Part shown: piece by piece, positions 27,866 to 36,859 of the stretch
Position numbering within the stretch: the first letter of the stretch is position 1
Layout: the number at the start of each line of letters is the position of its first letter
Assembly (NCBI GenBank): GCA_029261835.1
Contig: JAJDAO010000036.1
Coordinates: forward strand, 109,579-173,578
Origin: Deltaproteobacteria bacterium
GTDB taxonomy: Bacteria; Myxococcota_A; UBA9160; UBA4427
Direction of reading: 5' to 3'
Length of the DNA stretch: 64,000 bases
The notes under the pieces: generated by a model
What the model was told of the DNA's origin: nothing
The model's input: the letters and a program-made list of their open reading frames with translations, nothing else
Database searches by the model: none
Program-made: the position numbers and the translations under genes

Positions 27866-29032
27866 GTGGGCAGGTTGGCCGAGCAGAAGAGCAAGAAGGC
27901 GAGCGCCGGGGGAGATCTCGAGGCCCTCGCCGGTGAAACCGTCGAGGGCGTGGCTCTTTGCTGCGGCGGTCGCATCGACTGGGCGAGCCAGCGCCTGGCG
28001 GAGATTCTGGGAGGGGGTTCGCATCAGGAGTTGGTGGGACAATCGTTCGACACGTTGCTGACGGACCTCGGCGGCGGCCACCCGAGCCCGGCTGCACAGA
28101 AGCCCGTCGAATGCGGCATCCGCGGCTTTGAGCCGAGTGGCCGCCGGGTGCGCGTGAGCTGTCGGCTGCTGGGTGGCGGCGGCTCTTCGCGCGAGCTGTG
28201 GGTCGTGTCCGACGATTCGAGTGCGGCGAGACTTCGCCACGAGCTGTGGCGGGTGAGCAGCGAGCTGCAGGGCGCCAATCGCGAACTCGTCGACCTGCGC
28301 GAACGGCTCGGGCGCGAGGTCGCGGAGCGCGAGGAGCTTCTCAACGTCGTGAGTCACGAGCTGCGTACACCGGTGACCGTGATCGCGGGCTACAACCGGT
28401 TGCTGCTCTCGCCCGTGGTAGGAGAGCTCAGCGAGCGGCAGCGCACTTTTCTGACCGAGAGCGAGAAGAGCTGCCGGCGGCTCGATGCGTTCATCGAGAA
28501 TCTGCTCGAGGCCTCTCGCGACGGTGCCGTCGAGGCGTCCCTCGAATTGGTGGTTGGCGCTCTCAGCGTGACGGTCAAGGAGGTACTGCGCTTCCTGCGA
28601 CCGCTGATCGACGAGGCCGGGCTGTGGGTCGAGCTCGACCTCGATCCCGCCGCGGATCGGGCGAACTTCGATACCACTCGAATCGAGCAGGTGCTCACCA
28701 ACCTATTGAGCAACGCGATTCGATACAGCAAGGCCGAGGGGAACATCAGGATCTCCTCGCGCCGCATCGAAGCTGCTGGGCATGCCTTCGTGGAGATGTC
28801 GGTGGCGGATCAGGGTCCTGGCATTTCCAGCGTGGATCGCGATCGCATCTTCGAGCCGTACATGCGCGGTGAGGCCGATGATACGGCGGGTGGTCTGGGG
28901 CTTGGCCTGGCAATTTGCCGGCGCATCGTCGAAGCCCACGGCGGCGTCATCTCGGTGGCGGATGAGGCGGGTGGGGGCAGTCGGTTTTCCTTCACGCTGC
29001 CGTTGGTGGACGAACTCCAGGAGGTGAGCTGA
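27866..29032 (+). CDS. Soluble sensor histidine kinase with PAS-like domain
   Basis: About 388 residues with no membrane segment. An N-terminal PAS-like domain (about residues 17-120) leads into a coiled coil and the HisKA dimerisation helix with phospho-acceptor His164 in [11 protein letters not shown]. The HATPase domain follows with [11 protein letters not shown] (N box), VADQGPGIS (G1) and [19 protein letters not shown] (G2). GTG 27866 is preceded by GGAGG; the frame is open to 27776, so a slightly longer form is possible. It is 4 bp before an NtrC-type response regulator gene, its probable phosphotransfer partner. The input signal is cytoplasmic and unknown. Confidence 0.9.
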   Translation: MGRLAEQKSKKASAGGDLEALAGETVEGVALCCGGRIDWASQRLAEILGGGSHQELVGQSFDTLLTDLGGGHPSPAAQKPVECGIRGFEPSGRRVRVSCRLLGGGGSSRELWVVSDDSSAARLRHELWRVSSELQGANRELVDLRERLGREVAEREELLNVVSHELRTPVTVIAGYNRLLLSPVVGELSERQRTFLTESEKSCRRLDAFIENLLEASRDGAVEASLELVVGALSVTVKEVLRFLRPLIDEAGLWVELDLDPAADRANFDTTRIEQVLTNLLSNAIRYSKAEGNIRISSRRIEAAGHAFVEMSVADQGPGISSVDRDRIFEPYMRGEADDTAGGLGLGLAICRRIVEAHGGVISVADEAGGGSRFSFTLPLVDELQEVS

Positions 29033-29036
29033 GCAG

Positions 29037-30488
29037 ATGGCGAAAGCGCGGCGTGGCAAGCGAAAGAGCAGCGCGACTCGAGGCCGTCAGGCCGCGGCGC
29101 GCCGACCGCGCATCTTGGTCGTGGATGATGCAGAGGGCATTCGCTCGTATCTGGCGAACCTGCTCGGTGTGAAGGGCTACGAGGTCGACACGGCTGAAGA
29201 CGGCCGGAGCGCCCTGGCTCTGCTCGAAGGAGGTGCCTCACCGGATCTCGTACTGCTCGACATCATGATGCCCGGCACCGATGGCATAAGGACTCTGGAG
29301 CTGATTCGTGAGTTCGACTGCGACTTGCCGGTGGTGATGCTCTCGGTGGTGGGAAACGCCGCGACGATCGTTCGGGCGATGCAGCTCGGCGCAGCAGACT
29401 ACGTCAACAAGCCATTCGAGGAGCGCGAGCTGGACCAGATTCTGTCGCGGCTGTTGTCGGTGGACTGCGACGGGGGTGTGGCTGCAAGCGGCGCGGAGGC
29501 GTTGAAGGCCGCGGTCTGGCAGAGCCCGGCGATGAAGAAGATCCGCGAGGTGATTGATCAGATCGCCGACACGGACGTCACCGTGCTGATTCAGGGTGAG
29601 AGCGGTGTGGGCAAGGAGATCGTGTCCCGAGCCGTCCACGCGGAGTCGACGCGAGCCGACGGACCCTTCATCAAGGTGAATTGCGCCGCACTTCCCGAGG
29701 ACCTGCTCGAGAGCGAGCTCTTCGGCTACGAGAAGGGTGCCTTCACCGGCGCCCACGCCCGCAAATCCGGCAAGTTCGAGGTGGCGAGCGGCGGCACCAT
29801 CTTCCTGGACGAGATCGGCGAAATGAGCCCGGGCCTGCAGGCCAAGCTCCTGCAGGTGCTGCAGGACAGTCGCTTCACCCGCCTGGGTGGCAATCGCGAG
29901 GTGACGGTGGACGTGCGCGTGGTCTGCGCCACGAATCGCCCGCTGCTGGAGATGGTGTCGGAGAATAGCTTTCGAGAGGATCTCTTCTTCCGTCTCAACG
30001 TGGTCAATATCCAGATTCCACCGCTGCGAGAGCGCCGCGACGAGATTCCCGCGCTGGTCCAGAGATTCGTCGATCGCTACTCCGCGGCCTACAAGAAGCC
30101 TCACCGCATGCCATCAGACCGTCTGATGGTCGCCTTCGGTCGCTACCCGTTCGCCGGCAACGTGCGAGAGCTCGAGAACATGATCAAGCGCATCGTGGTG
30201 CTCGAGAGTGAGGATTCGATTCTCGAAGATCTCGCCCGTCGCGAGGCGGGTGAGCGCGGTCGTCGCGATTCCTTCGAGGCGCTACTCGAGGAGATCGAGC
30301 AGACGGCGGGCGAGGTTCCGCTGCGCGAGGTGGGCCGTCGCGCGGCCATCGAGGTGGAGCGTGGGGCCATCGAGTCCGCCCTCGCGCAGACCGGCTGGAA
30401 CCGCAAGCAGGCCGCCAAGCTGTTGGGCGTGAGCTACAAGACACTGCTGCAGAAGATCCGGGACTGCGAGCTGGAGGCCGAGGGGTAG
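29037..30488 (+). CDS. Sigma54-dependent NtrC-family response regulator
   Basis: 483 residues. A basic N-terminal tail precedes a receiver domain with the phospho-acceptor Asp75 in LVLLDIMMPG. The AAA+ domain has Walker A GESGVGKE, the sigma54-contacting loop ESELFGYEKGAFTGA and Walker B GTIFLDEIGEM, with the R-finger region FREDLFFRLNVV. A Fis-type helix-turn-helix ends the protein (GWNRKQAAKLLGVSYKTLLQK). It pairs with the histidine kinase directly upstream. It is a close paralogue of the regulator at 50.7 kb and lies just before the polysaccharide genes, so control of those genes is likely but not shown. Confidence 0.95.
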   Translation: MAKARRGKRKSSATRGRQAAARRPRILVVDDAEGIRSYLANLLGVKGYEVDTAEDGRSALALLEGGASPDLVLLDIMMPGTDGIRTLELIREFDCDLPVVMLSVVGNAATIVRAMQLGAADYVNKPFEERELDQILSRLLSVDCDGGVAASGAEALKAAVWQSPAMKKIREVIDQIADTDVTVLIQGESGVGKEIVSRAVHAESTRADGPFIKVNCAALPEDLLESELFGYEKGAFTGAHARKSGKFEVASGGTIFLDEIGEMSPGLQAKLLQVLQDSRFTRLGGNREVTVDVRVVCATNRPLLEMVSENSFREDLFFRLNVVNIQIPPLRERRDEIPALVQRFVDRYSAAYKKPHRMPSDRLMVAFGRYPFAGNVRELENMIKRIVVLESEDSILEDLARREAGERGRRDSFEALLEEIEQTAGEVPLREVGRRAAIEVERGAIESALAQTGWNRKQAAKLLGVSYKTLLQKIRDCELEAEG

Positions 30489-30588
30489 GGAAGCAGCGGT
30501 CTGCATCTCCCAGGTGCCGAGCAGGTATCATCTCTGCAATGCTCTCGGGACGTCCAGCGCACTCCACGTGACGTCGGCGGGAGGTGAG

Positions 30589-31596
30589 ATGAAGGTCCTG
30601 GTCACCGGCACGGCCGGCTTCATTGGCGCCGCGGTTGCGCTGCGCCTGCTCGAGCGCGGCGACGAAGTGATCGGCGTCGACAATCTGAACGACTACTACT
30701 CGGTCGAGCTCAAGAAGGCTCGGCTCGCCCGCCTCACACCCAACGAATCCTTCACCGACCTTCGGCTCGACCTCGAGAACGCGCCGGCACTGTGCGAGAT
30801 ATTCGCCAGCCAGCGGCCGGAGCGTGTCATCAACCTCGCCGCGCAACCGGGCGTCCGCTACTCGCTCGAGAACCCCGGCGCCTACATCTCAGCCAATCTG
30901 GTCGGCTTCGCCAACGTTCTCGAGGCCTGTCGGCAATACGAGGTCGAGCATCTGGTCTACGCTTCGACGAGCTCGGTCTACGGCGCCAATGAGCGAATGC
31001 CGTTCTCGGTCCACGACAACGTCGACCATCCCGTGAGTCTCTACGCAGCGACCAAGAAGGCCAACGAGCTGATGGCCCACACGTACAGCCATCTCTATAG
31101 ACTTCCCACCACCGGTCTGCGCTTCTTCACCGTCTACGGACCATGGGGACGGCCGGACATGTCCCCCTTCATCTTCATCCGCAAGATCCTCGCCGGGACT
31201 CCCATCGACGTCTACAACAACGGCAAGCACCGCCGGGACTTCACATATATCGACGATGTCGTCGAGGGCGTGATCCGCACCCTGGACCACGTGGCGCAGC
31301 CCAACGCCGAGTGGGACGGCGCCCACCCGGATCCCGCTACCAGCCACGCTCCGTATCGCGTGTACAACATCGGAAGCCACGCGCCCGTCGAGCTGCTGCG
31401 TTACATCGAGATCTTCGAGGAGTGTCTGGGGAAGAGGGCGGTGAAGAACATGCTGCCGCCACAACCCGGCGATGTGCTGCATACCTACGCGGATGTCGAA
31501 GCCCTGGCCCGGGACGTGGGCTATCGACCGACGACGCCGCTCGAAGACGGTGTCGGGCGGTTCGCGGCATGGTATCGCGGCTACTTTGGCGTGTAG
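30589..31596 (+). CDS. NAD-dependent sugar epimerase, probable UDP-glucuronate 4-epimerase
   Basis: 335-residue extended SDR. The N-terminal NAD loop is VTGTAGFIGAAVALRLLERG; GVDNLNDYYSVELKKARL is the segment typical of UDP-glucuronate/UDP-galacturonate epimerases. Catalytic residues are in STSSVYG and SLYAATKKANE (YxxxK), followed by RFFTVYGPWGRPDM and YNNGKHRRDFTYIDD. The likely reaction is UDP-GlcA to UDP-GalA. UDP-GlcA would come from the dehydrogenase encoded at 60.6 kb. ATG 30589 follows GGGAGGTGAG. The open frame upstream to 30514 is not needed. Confidence 0.9.
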   Translation: MKVLVTGTAGFIGAAVALRLLERGDEVIGVDNLNDYYSVELKKARLARLTPNESFTDLRLDLENAPALCEIFASQRPERVINLAAQPGVRYSLENPGAYISANLVGFANVLEACRQYEVEHLVYASTSSVYGANERMPFSVHDNVDHPVSLYAATKKANELMAHTYSHLYRLPTTGLRFFTVYGPWGRPDMSPFIFIRKILAGTPIDVYNNGKHRRDFTYIDDVVEGVIRTLDHVAQPNAEWDGAHPDPATSHAPYRVYNIGSHAPVELLRYIEIFEECLGKRAVKNMLPPQPGDVLHTYADVEALARDVGYRPTTPLEDGVGRFAAWYRGYFGV

Positions 31597-31887
31597 CCGA
31601 CGTTTCTCGGCGAAGGCCGTCTCTTGTCCGGAGTATTCCGACGATATACACTCGTTGCCCGCAGCGAAATTCGCGGGCTGGTGGAGGAGGTCAGCACGAC
31701 CACGACCATCGATCTGGAGAACGCAGAGCAGCTGGTGGAGGCAGTCCGCACGATCCGATCCGATCCATCAGCCGTCGCAGCCCAGGCCCGCGCCGGTCGC
31801 AGACGGGTCGAAAGTGGCTTTTGCCGCGCTGATCTCACGCGCCGTATGCTCTCCGTTCTGATGGAGGTGGGAGCGAGAGAGTCATGA
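31597..31887 (+). pseudogene. Remnant of a glycosyltransferase C-terminus
   Basis: An open stretch with a possible TTG start at 31624 (87 residues). The part from about residue 30 (DLENAEQLVEAVRTIRSDPS, then a GRRRVESGF-type segment and a helix RRMLSVLMEV) looks like the final two helices of a GT4-type glycosyltransferase. The nucleotide-binding and catalytic domains are absent. It overlaps the next gene by ATGA, so it may still be translated for coupling. I infer loss of the 5' two-thirds by deletion. It could instead be an unrelated small protein. Confidence 0.5.
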
Positions 31888-33272
31888 CCGGGCTGTATGA
31901 CACGCTCCCCGTGTTCGCACAGAACCTCGCCTGCACCTGGGCCGGCTATCGCCGTGCTCGCGGCCGCTTCACGCCCCACTTTGATCGATGTCTGCGCGAG
32001 TGGGAGCAGACCGGTAGCGAGTCACTCGAGACTCTCCACGAGATCCAGTGGACGCGGCTTCGAGTTCTCGTAGAGCGCGCGAGACGGTCGGTTCCGCACT
32101 ATCGGGACATGCAGCTCCCTCCGGTGCAGGCCATGCGTGATCCGGCAGAGGCGATTCAGCTCACGCTGGGACGGATTCCTCCGCTGGACAAGTCGACATA
32201 CCGAGAGACACCGGAAAGGTTCATCGCGGAAGACATCCATCCGCGCCGGCTCAAGAAGACAAAGACCGGCGGAACCACGGGCAGTCCCTTGCCGCTCTGG
32301 TATACGAACGAGGCTCTCGCGGAAGAGTATGCGACTGTCTGGAGGCTGCGCCGAGCCTGCGGAATCGATCTCTGGGACCCTCACTTCACGTTCGGCGGAC
32401 AGACCATTGTGCCGTTCGAACAAGCGCGTCCGCCTTTTTGGAGAAGAAACGCGTGGGGTCATCAGATCCTCTTCTCGCTCTATCACATGAATGCGTCCAA
32501 TCTCGAACACTATGTTCGGGCAATCCATGAGATTCCCACGAGCTATGCGCAGGGCTACCCCTCTTCGCTTCATCTCCTGGCTCGCGCCATGCTCTCAGCT
32601 GGCCGGCCGCTTCCCGCCGGTCGACTGGCGGCGATATTCACCTCATCCGAGTCACTGCTCTCATTTCAGCGAGAGGACATCGAACGTGCATTCGGCGCCC
32701 CGGTCTGGGATCGCTACGGTACGAGTGAGTTCTGCATTTCGATGACTGCCTGTTCTGAGAAGCGCCTCCACGTCGACATGGAGTTCTGTATTGTCGAGGT
32801 CGAGGCGGAGGAGGAGACGGAGAGCTACGTACGAGGTCCGCTCCTGGCGACCGGTCTCGGCAACGACGCGACGCCGTTCTTGCGCTACCGCGTCGGTGAC
32901 GTGGGGACGCGATCGAAGACCCCCTGTCCCTGCGGTCGGCCGGGCGATGTCTTCCTCGATGTCGACGGGCGGATCGAGGACTATGTCATGACGCCCGATG
33001 GTCGTCTGGTCGGACGCCTCGATCACATATTCAAGGATCAGCACGACGTGGGCGAGGCGCAGATCCTGCAGGAGCGCAAGGAAGCGATCGAAGTTCGCGT
33101 CGTGCCGAGGGCGGGCTGGGGGCCGGAGAGCGAGCGATCCCTCATGTCCGAGATACGCTCTCGGCTCGGGTCGGAACTCGCGGTCGAGATCGTTCTAGTT
33201 GATGAGATCGAGCGAGAGCCCAATGGAAAGTTCCGCGCCGTGAAGTCTCGGATCGGGCGGATCGCACCGTGA
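31884..33272 (+). CDS. CapK/PaaK-like adenylate-forming enzyme
   Basis: 462 residues of the phenylacetate-CoA ligase-like (AMP-binding) branch often called CapK in capsule loci. The P-loop is KKTKTGGTTGSPLPLWYTNE. Later blocks are YPSSLHLLARAML, SSESLLSFQREDIE, WDRYGTSEF (adenine/AMP site), ATPFLRYRVGDVG and the Cys-rich CPCGRP. The C-terminal subdomain is DVDGRIEDYVMTPDGR with a terminal EREPNGKFRAVKS. Enzymes of this group activate a carboxylate as an adenylate; the substrate is unknown. It overlaps the flanking genes by 4 bp at both ends, forming a three-gene unit with the remnant and the DUF362 gene. Confidence 0.85.
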   Translation: MTGLYDTLPVFAQNLACTWAGYRRARGRFTPHFDRCLREWEQTGSESLETLHEIQWTRLRVLVERARRSVPHYRDMQLPPVQAMRDPAEAIQLTLGRIPPLDKSTYRETPERFIAEDIHPRRLKKTKTGGTTGSPLPLWYTNEALAEEYATVWRLRRACGIDLWDPHFTFGGQTIVPFEQARPPFWRRNAWGHQILFSLYHMNASNLEHYVRAIHEIPTSYAQGYPSSLHLLARAMLSAGRPLPAGRLAAIFTSSESLLSFQREDIERAFGAPVWDRYGTSEFCISMTACSEKRLHVDMEFCIVEVEAEEETESYVRGPLLATGLGNDATPFLRYRVGDVGTRSKTPCPCGRPGDVFLDVDGRIEDYVMTPDGRLVGRLDHIFKDQHDVGEAQILQERKEAIEVRVVPRAGWGPESERSLMSEIRSRLGSELAVEIVLVDEIEREPNGKFRAVKSRIGRIAP

Positions 33273-34756
33273 TTCGAGTGGGTCTCTCGCGAACGCTGCC
33301 CAGCTATGCCGGTCTGCAGCCTCCGTATGGGCCGGGAAAGGCATTCCCCGAGCTCGTCGGTTTGCTGGGGCCGCACAGCGAGGACGGGCCGCCAAACCAC
33401 GTCTACGCAGCGGTGCGTGCGGCTCTGCGCGGAGTCGGTCTGGACGAGCCCCGGTTCGGGACTCGCGACTGGAATCCGCTCGGCGATCTCGTCGCGTTGG
33501 GCCAGCGGGTGGTGCTGAAGCCCAACTTCATCCGCCACTGGAACCCGATCGAGGGCGAAGATGCAAGCGTCGAGAGCGTGATTACGCATGGCGCAATCCT
33601 GCGGGCCGTTGCCGACTACGCATTCCTGGCCGTGGGCGCTGCCGGCTCGGTCGCGGTCGCCGAGGCGCCACAGCAGGACTGCGATTTCGAGCGCATTCGA
33701 GAGATCACCGGGCTCGCTGCCATTGTTGGTTTCCATCGTGACGTGCTCCAGCGGACCCTGGAGATCATCGATCTGCGCCGCGAGACCGTGACCTTCCGTG
33801 AGGGCATCATTGTCGACCGCCATCCGCTGCCGGGTGATCCAGCCGGCTACCGCGAGGTGGACTTGGGCGAGCAGAGCTTCTTCGCCGGGTCCGGTCTCTC
33901 GCCCACGCGTTTTCGCGGAGCCGATTACGACCCCGGTCCGACCACGGCCCAACACGAGGGCGGGCGTAACGCCTATCTTCTCTCCGAGAGCGTGCTGTCC
34001 AGCGACTTGGTCGTGAACCTGCCCAAGCTCAAGACCCACAAGAAGACGGGCGTGACGCTGGCGCTCAAGAACCTCGTCGGAATCAACGGCGACAAGAACT
34101 GGCTGCCTCATCATAGTGTCGGGTCGGTATCGCAGGGCGGCGACGAGTTCCCCGACGACCGCCTGATCGACCGCTGGCGCAGCCGGGCCACGGAGATCGC
34201 ACGACCGCTGCTCGCGCGCGGACGCGCACTGAGGCTGTTCCGGATGGCTCGCCGCATCGAGTCTGCGACGCGCGGCGAGGGGTTTATCCGAAGCGGGAAC
34301 TGGTACGGCAACCGGACGACATGGCGAATGTGCTGTGACCTCAACCGCTGCCTGTACTACAGCGACAAGGAAGGCCTTCATCTGGATGCAAAGCAGCCCG
34401 TGCAAAGTGTGCTCACGATCCTCGACGGCATCATTGCGGGCGAGGGAGAGGGACCGCTGGCCCCTTCGGACGTGCCGCTCGGAGTCGTTCTCGCAGCCGT
34501 GGATCCCATCGCGGCAGATCTCGCGGCCGTTCGCCTGATGGGCTTCGACGCGTCCCTGATCCCGAAGATCCGCGAGCTGATGACCGACGCGGGCCCGAGG
34601 ATTACGGCGGTACGTCGGCCCGAGGATGTCGCTGTGGTGGAGGTCTCGCCAGAGAGCTTCGAAGCGCGCGAGCAGGCGCTGGCTTCGCTGGACGGCGACC
34701 GCATCTTCAGGGCCCATACCGGCTGGGTCGGCCATATCGAGAGGCGGGAGACGTAG
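33269..34756 (+). CDS. DUF362 domain-containing protein
   Basis: 495 residues with DUF362 landmarks: VVLKPNFIRHWNP near the start, AVAEAPQQDCDFERI, LVVNLPKLKTHKKTGVTLALKNLVGINGDK in two adjacent blocks, and VDPIAADLAAVRLMGFD near the end. Many DUF362 proteins carry a ferredoxin-like domain; here there is no 4Fe-4S CxxCxxC set, only MCCDLNRC near residue 356. The function of the family is not established. GTG 33269 overlaps the CapK-like gene. The partnership with an adenylate-forming enzyme and a radical SAM protein suggests a modification step on a glycan or small carboxylate. Confidence 0.83.
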   Translation: MIRVGLSRTLPSYAGLQPPYGPGKAFPELVGLLGPHSEDGPPNHVYAAVRAALRGVGLDEPRFGTRDWNPLGDLVALGQRVVLKPNFIRHWNPIEGEDASVESVITHGAILRAVADYAFLAVGAAGSVAVAEAPQQDCDFERIREITGLAAIVGFHRDVLQRTLEIIDLRRETVTFREGIIVDRHPLPGDPAGYREVDLGEQSFFAGSGLSPTRFRGADYDPGPTTAQHEGGRNAYLLSESVLSSDLVVNLPKLKTHKKTGVTLALKNLVGINGDKNWLPHHSVGSVSQGGDEFPDDRLIDRWRSRATEIARPLLARGRALRLFRMARRIESATRGEGFIRSGNWYGNRTTWRMCCDLNRCLYYSDKEGLHLDAKQPVQSVLTILDGIIAGEGEGPLAPSDVPLGVVLAAVDPIAADLAAVRLMGFDASLIPKIRELMTDAGPRITAVRRPEDVAVVEVSPESFEAREQALASLDGDRIFRAHTGWVGHIERRET

Positions 34757-35254
34757 AGCAATACTGCAGCCCTCCCGAGTGAATTGTGCCGGGGTGAGGA
34801 GGCCCGTGGCGCTCGCTGGGGGGCACGCTGGAATCGCGGTTGCGGGACAAGGCCTGCCTGTGAGGAAGTGGGCCGTTTGCGGCTCACCCGCCGGCCAGTG
34901 GGCGGATCGATCCTGCCCAAAATAGGAAATTCCTTTCCGTCCCCTCCGTGCGCGATCTGCAACTTCCCCTGCCATAGAGGCCTGGCTGGTGGAATCCGCA
35001 GACTCGCCGCGGCCGGCACAGATCCTGCTTTTAGTCAGAGGCCGCAGCGTGCGCCTCGACAAGGCTCTCTCGGCTGACTGGTTTCCGCGCGAGGCGCCTG
35101 GCGCGGACGATCGGACCAGTCGGGGAGTGCGCAGGCCGCGGGATTCCGGCGCCGACCAGGAGCCTGACGTACACTGTCGGGTTCCGAGGGGCTGCAAGGG
35201 AAGGAACATCGATCCGTCGGAAGGACGATTCGAGAAACCGCCTACCGCAGGCAG
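34757..35254. other. 498-bp region without a recognised gene
   Basis: Separates the DUF362 gene from the radical SAM gene. No open frame here resembles a known protein. It contains the -24/-12 promoter candidate at 35013-35030 and then about 225 bp of leader before the radical SAM start. The long leader may hold regulatory structure; none was recognised. Confidence 0.5.
35013..35030 (+). promoter_or_regulatory. Sigma54 (-24/-12) promoter candidate for the radical SAM gene
   Basis: CCGGCACAGATCCTGCTT matches the sigma54 consensus TGGCACG-N4-TTGCW: GGCAC is intact, the invariant GG and GC are exactly 10 bp apart, and TGCT is present at -12. It sits in a gene-free region on the correct strand, 225 bp before the start. 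Two sigma54 activators are encoded in the window. Confidence 0.6.
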
Positions 35255-36859
35255 ATGGAGCAAGCCGTGAAAGTTCTACTCATCGATCCCCCCGACAAGA
35301 CGTTCACGGGCTACGCGAGGGGCTACTTCCCCCTCGGGCTCACGTACGTCGCTGCCGCGCTGCGGGCCGGGGGTCACGAAGCGGCTGTCTTCCATGCCGA
35401 CGCGCTGACGTTCAAGCAGCGCACGAACATCGATAACGGCGACGAGTACCGACAGCTCCAGAGCTACCTGGACGAGATCAATAGTGACCGCCACCCGGTG
35501 TGGGGCGAAATCAAGAGCGTCCTCAAAGACTTCGCCCCGGATCTGGTCGGCATCACAGCCATGACGATGCAGTTCGGCTCGGTGGTGCGCACGGCACAGA
35601 TCTGCAAGGACTACGACTTCGACCTGCCGGTAGTTGTCGGCGGTCCGCACGCAACGGACTGGCCCCAGATGGCGCTCAGCACCCCACATATCGACTTCAA
35701 TCTGGGGGGCGAAGCGGAAGACTCGGTTCAGAAGCTGGCGGCGGCACTGGAGCGCGGCGATACGAAAGCGTTCGCCGAGATCCCGGGTCTGGCGTACCGC
35801 GACGGAGGTGAGGTCCGGCGCAATCCCGTTGGGTTACCTCCAAAGGACCTCGACAGCATTCCCATGCCAGCGCGGGACCTGCTGATGCACGCCGACAACT
35901 ACGACTCGGAGGCCATGGGGATCGTGATGACGTCCCGTGGCTGCCCCTTCAACTGTTCGTTCTGCTCCCACGAGCGTCTCGTGCGATATCGAAACCTCGA
36001 CAACGTGATCGCGGAGATCCGTTCGGTCAAGGAAACCTACGGCACGACGCAGTTCGCATTCAAGGACGATACGTTCACGACTCGGCGCAAGCGGGTGGTC
36101 GAGCTCTGCAAGCGCCTGATCGACGAGCGGATCGACATCAACTGGGACTGCACGACCCGCGCGAATCTGCTGGACGACGAACTCTTGGATCTGATGATGG
36201 CCGCCGGCTGCAACATCGTGAAGGTCGGCGTGGAAACCGGCAGTCAACGCATTCTCGAGGAGGTCGACAAGGGAGTCAGCTTCGACGAGATGCGCCAAGC
36301 GGCGGAGCTTTTCAACCGCAAGGGCATCTTCTGGAGCGCCTTCTTCATGTACGGGCTGCCGAACGAGAGCGCGGACGACATGCGGGCTACCTACAAGTTC
36401 ATGAAGGAACTCAATCCTTTCTACGCCGGGCTCGGAATGTACTCACCGATGCCCAACACGGGACTCTGGGACCTCGGCGTCGAGATGGGCCTCGTCGACC
36501 CCGATGTGGGCGTCGATCACTTCTTCACGACGAATCCCAAGAGCTACTTCTTCAAGGATCCGTCGCACCGTGTGGCGACCATGACGACTGAAGAATTCGA
36601 AGAGATGGCCGACTACATGATGGACAAGTTCAACCATCACAATACCCGGCTCAATGCCTTGGCGCGCCGAGGCTGGGCCCGGCGAAAGACCTATGCCGCC
36701 GATTGGAAGATGCTCGTGCACGACTGTCGCAAGGCGCTCAGCTTGATCAAGACCCTGATAAAGAATGAGCTGCCTCTGCCCCTGGACAGGGTCTTCGGAT
36801 CATCGCCCTTCACCGGCAAGCCAGCGCCGTCGAGGGATTCGACGGAGTGCGACACTTGA
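35255..36859 (+). CDS. B12-binding-type radical SAM protein
   Basis: 534 residues. Residues 5-175 form a cobalamin-binding-like Rossmann domain (VLLIDPPDK, PLGLTYVAAALRAGGHEA, VGITAMTMQFGS, VVVGGPHAT) without the DxHxxG cobalamin-His motif, as is common in this class. The radical SAM barrel follows, with the [4Fe-4S] cysteines 230, 234 and 237 in CPFNCSFC, then FKDDTFTTRRKRVVELC and GVETGSQRILEEVDKG. The C-terminal about 80 residues are basic. Likely a methyltransferase or similar modifying enzyme; the substrate is unknown. ATG 35255 is used; GTG 35267 with GGAG at better spacing is an alternative. Confidence 0.9.
   Translation: MEQAVKVLLIDPPDKTFTGYARGYFPLGLTYVAAALRAGGHEAAVFHADALTFKQRTNIDNGDEYRQLQSYLDEINSDRHPVWGEIKSVLKDFAPDLVGITAMTMQFGSVVRTAQICKDYDFDLPVVVGGPHATDWPQMALSTPHIDFNLGGEAEDSVQKLAAALERGDTKAFAEIPGLAYRDGGEVRRNPVGLPPKDLDSIPMPARDLLMHADNYDSEAMGIVMTSRGCPFNCSFCSHERLVRYRNLDNVIAEIRSVKETYGTTQFAFKDDTFTTRRKRVVELCKRLIDERIDINWDCTTRANLLDDELLDLMMAAGCNIVKVGVETGSQRILEEVDKGVSFDEMRQAAELFNRKGIFWSAFFMYGLPNESADDMRATYKFMKELNPFYAGLGMYSPMPNTGLWDLGVEMGLVDPDVGVDHFFTTNPKSYFFKDPSHRVATMTTEEFEEMADYMMDKFNHHNTRLNALARRGWARRKTYAADWKMLVHDCRKALSLIKTLIKNELPLPLDRVFGSSPFTGKPAPSRDSTECDT

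Noticed and set aside
31624..31887. Independent small functional gene
   Set aside because: It resembles only the terminal helices of a GT4 glycosyltransferase and lacks a proper ribosome-binding site, so a remnant is the better reading.
33038..35263. 741-residue minus-strand open frame opposite the DUF362 gene
   Set aside because: Overlaps the CapK-like and DUF362 genes on the other strand and has no domain pattern.
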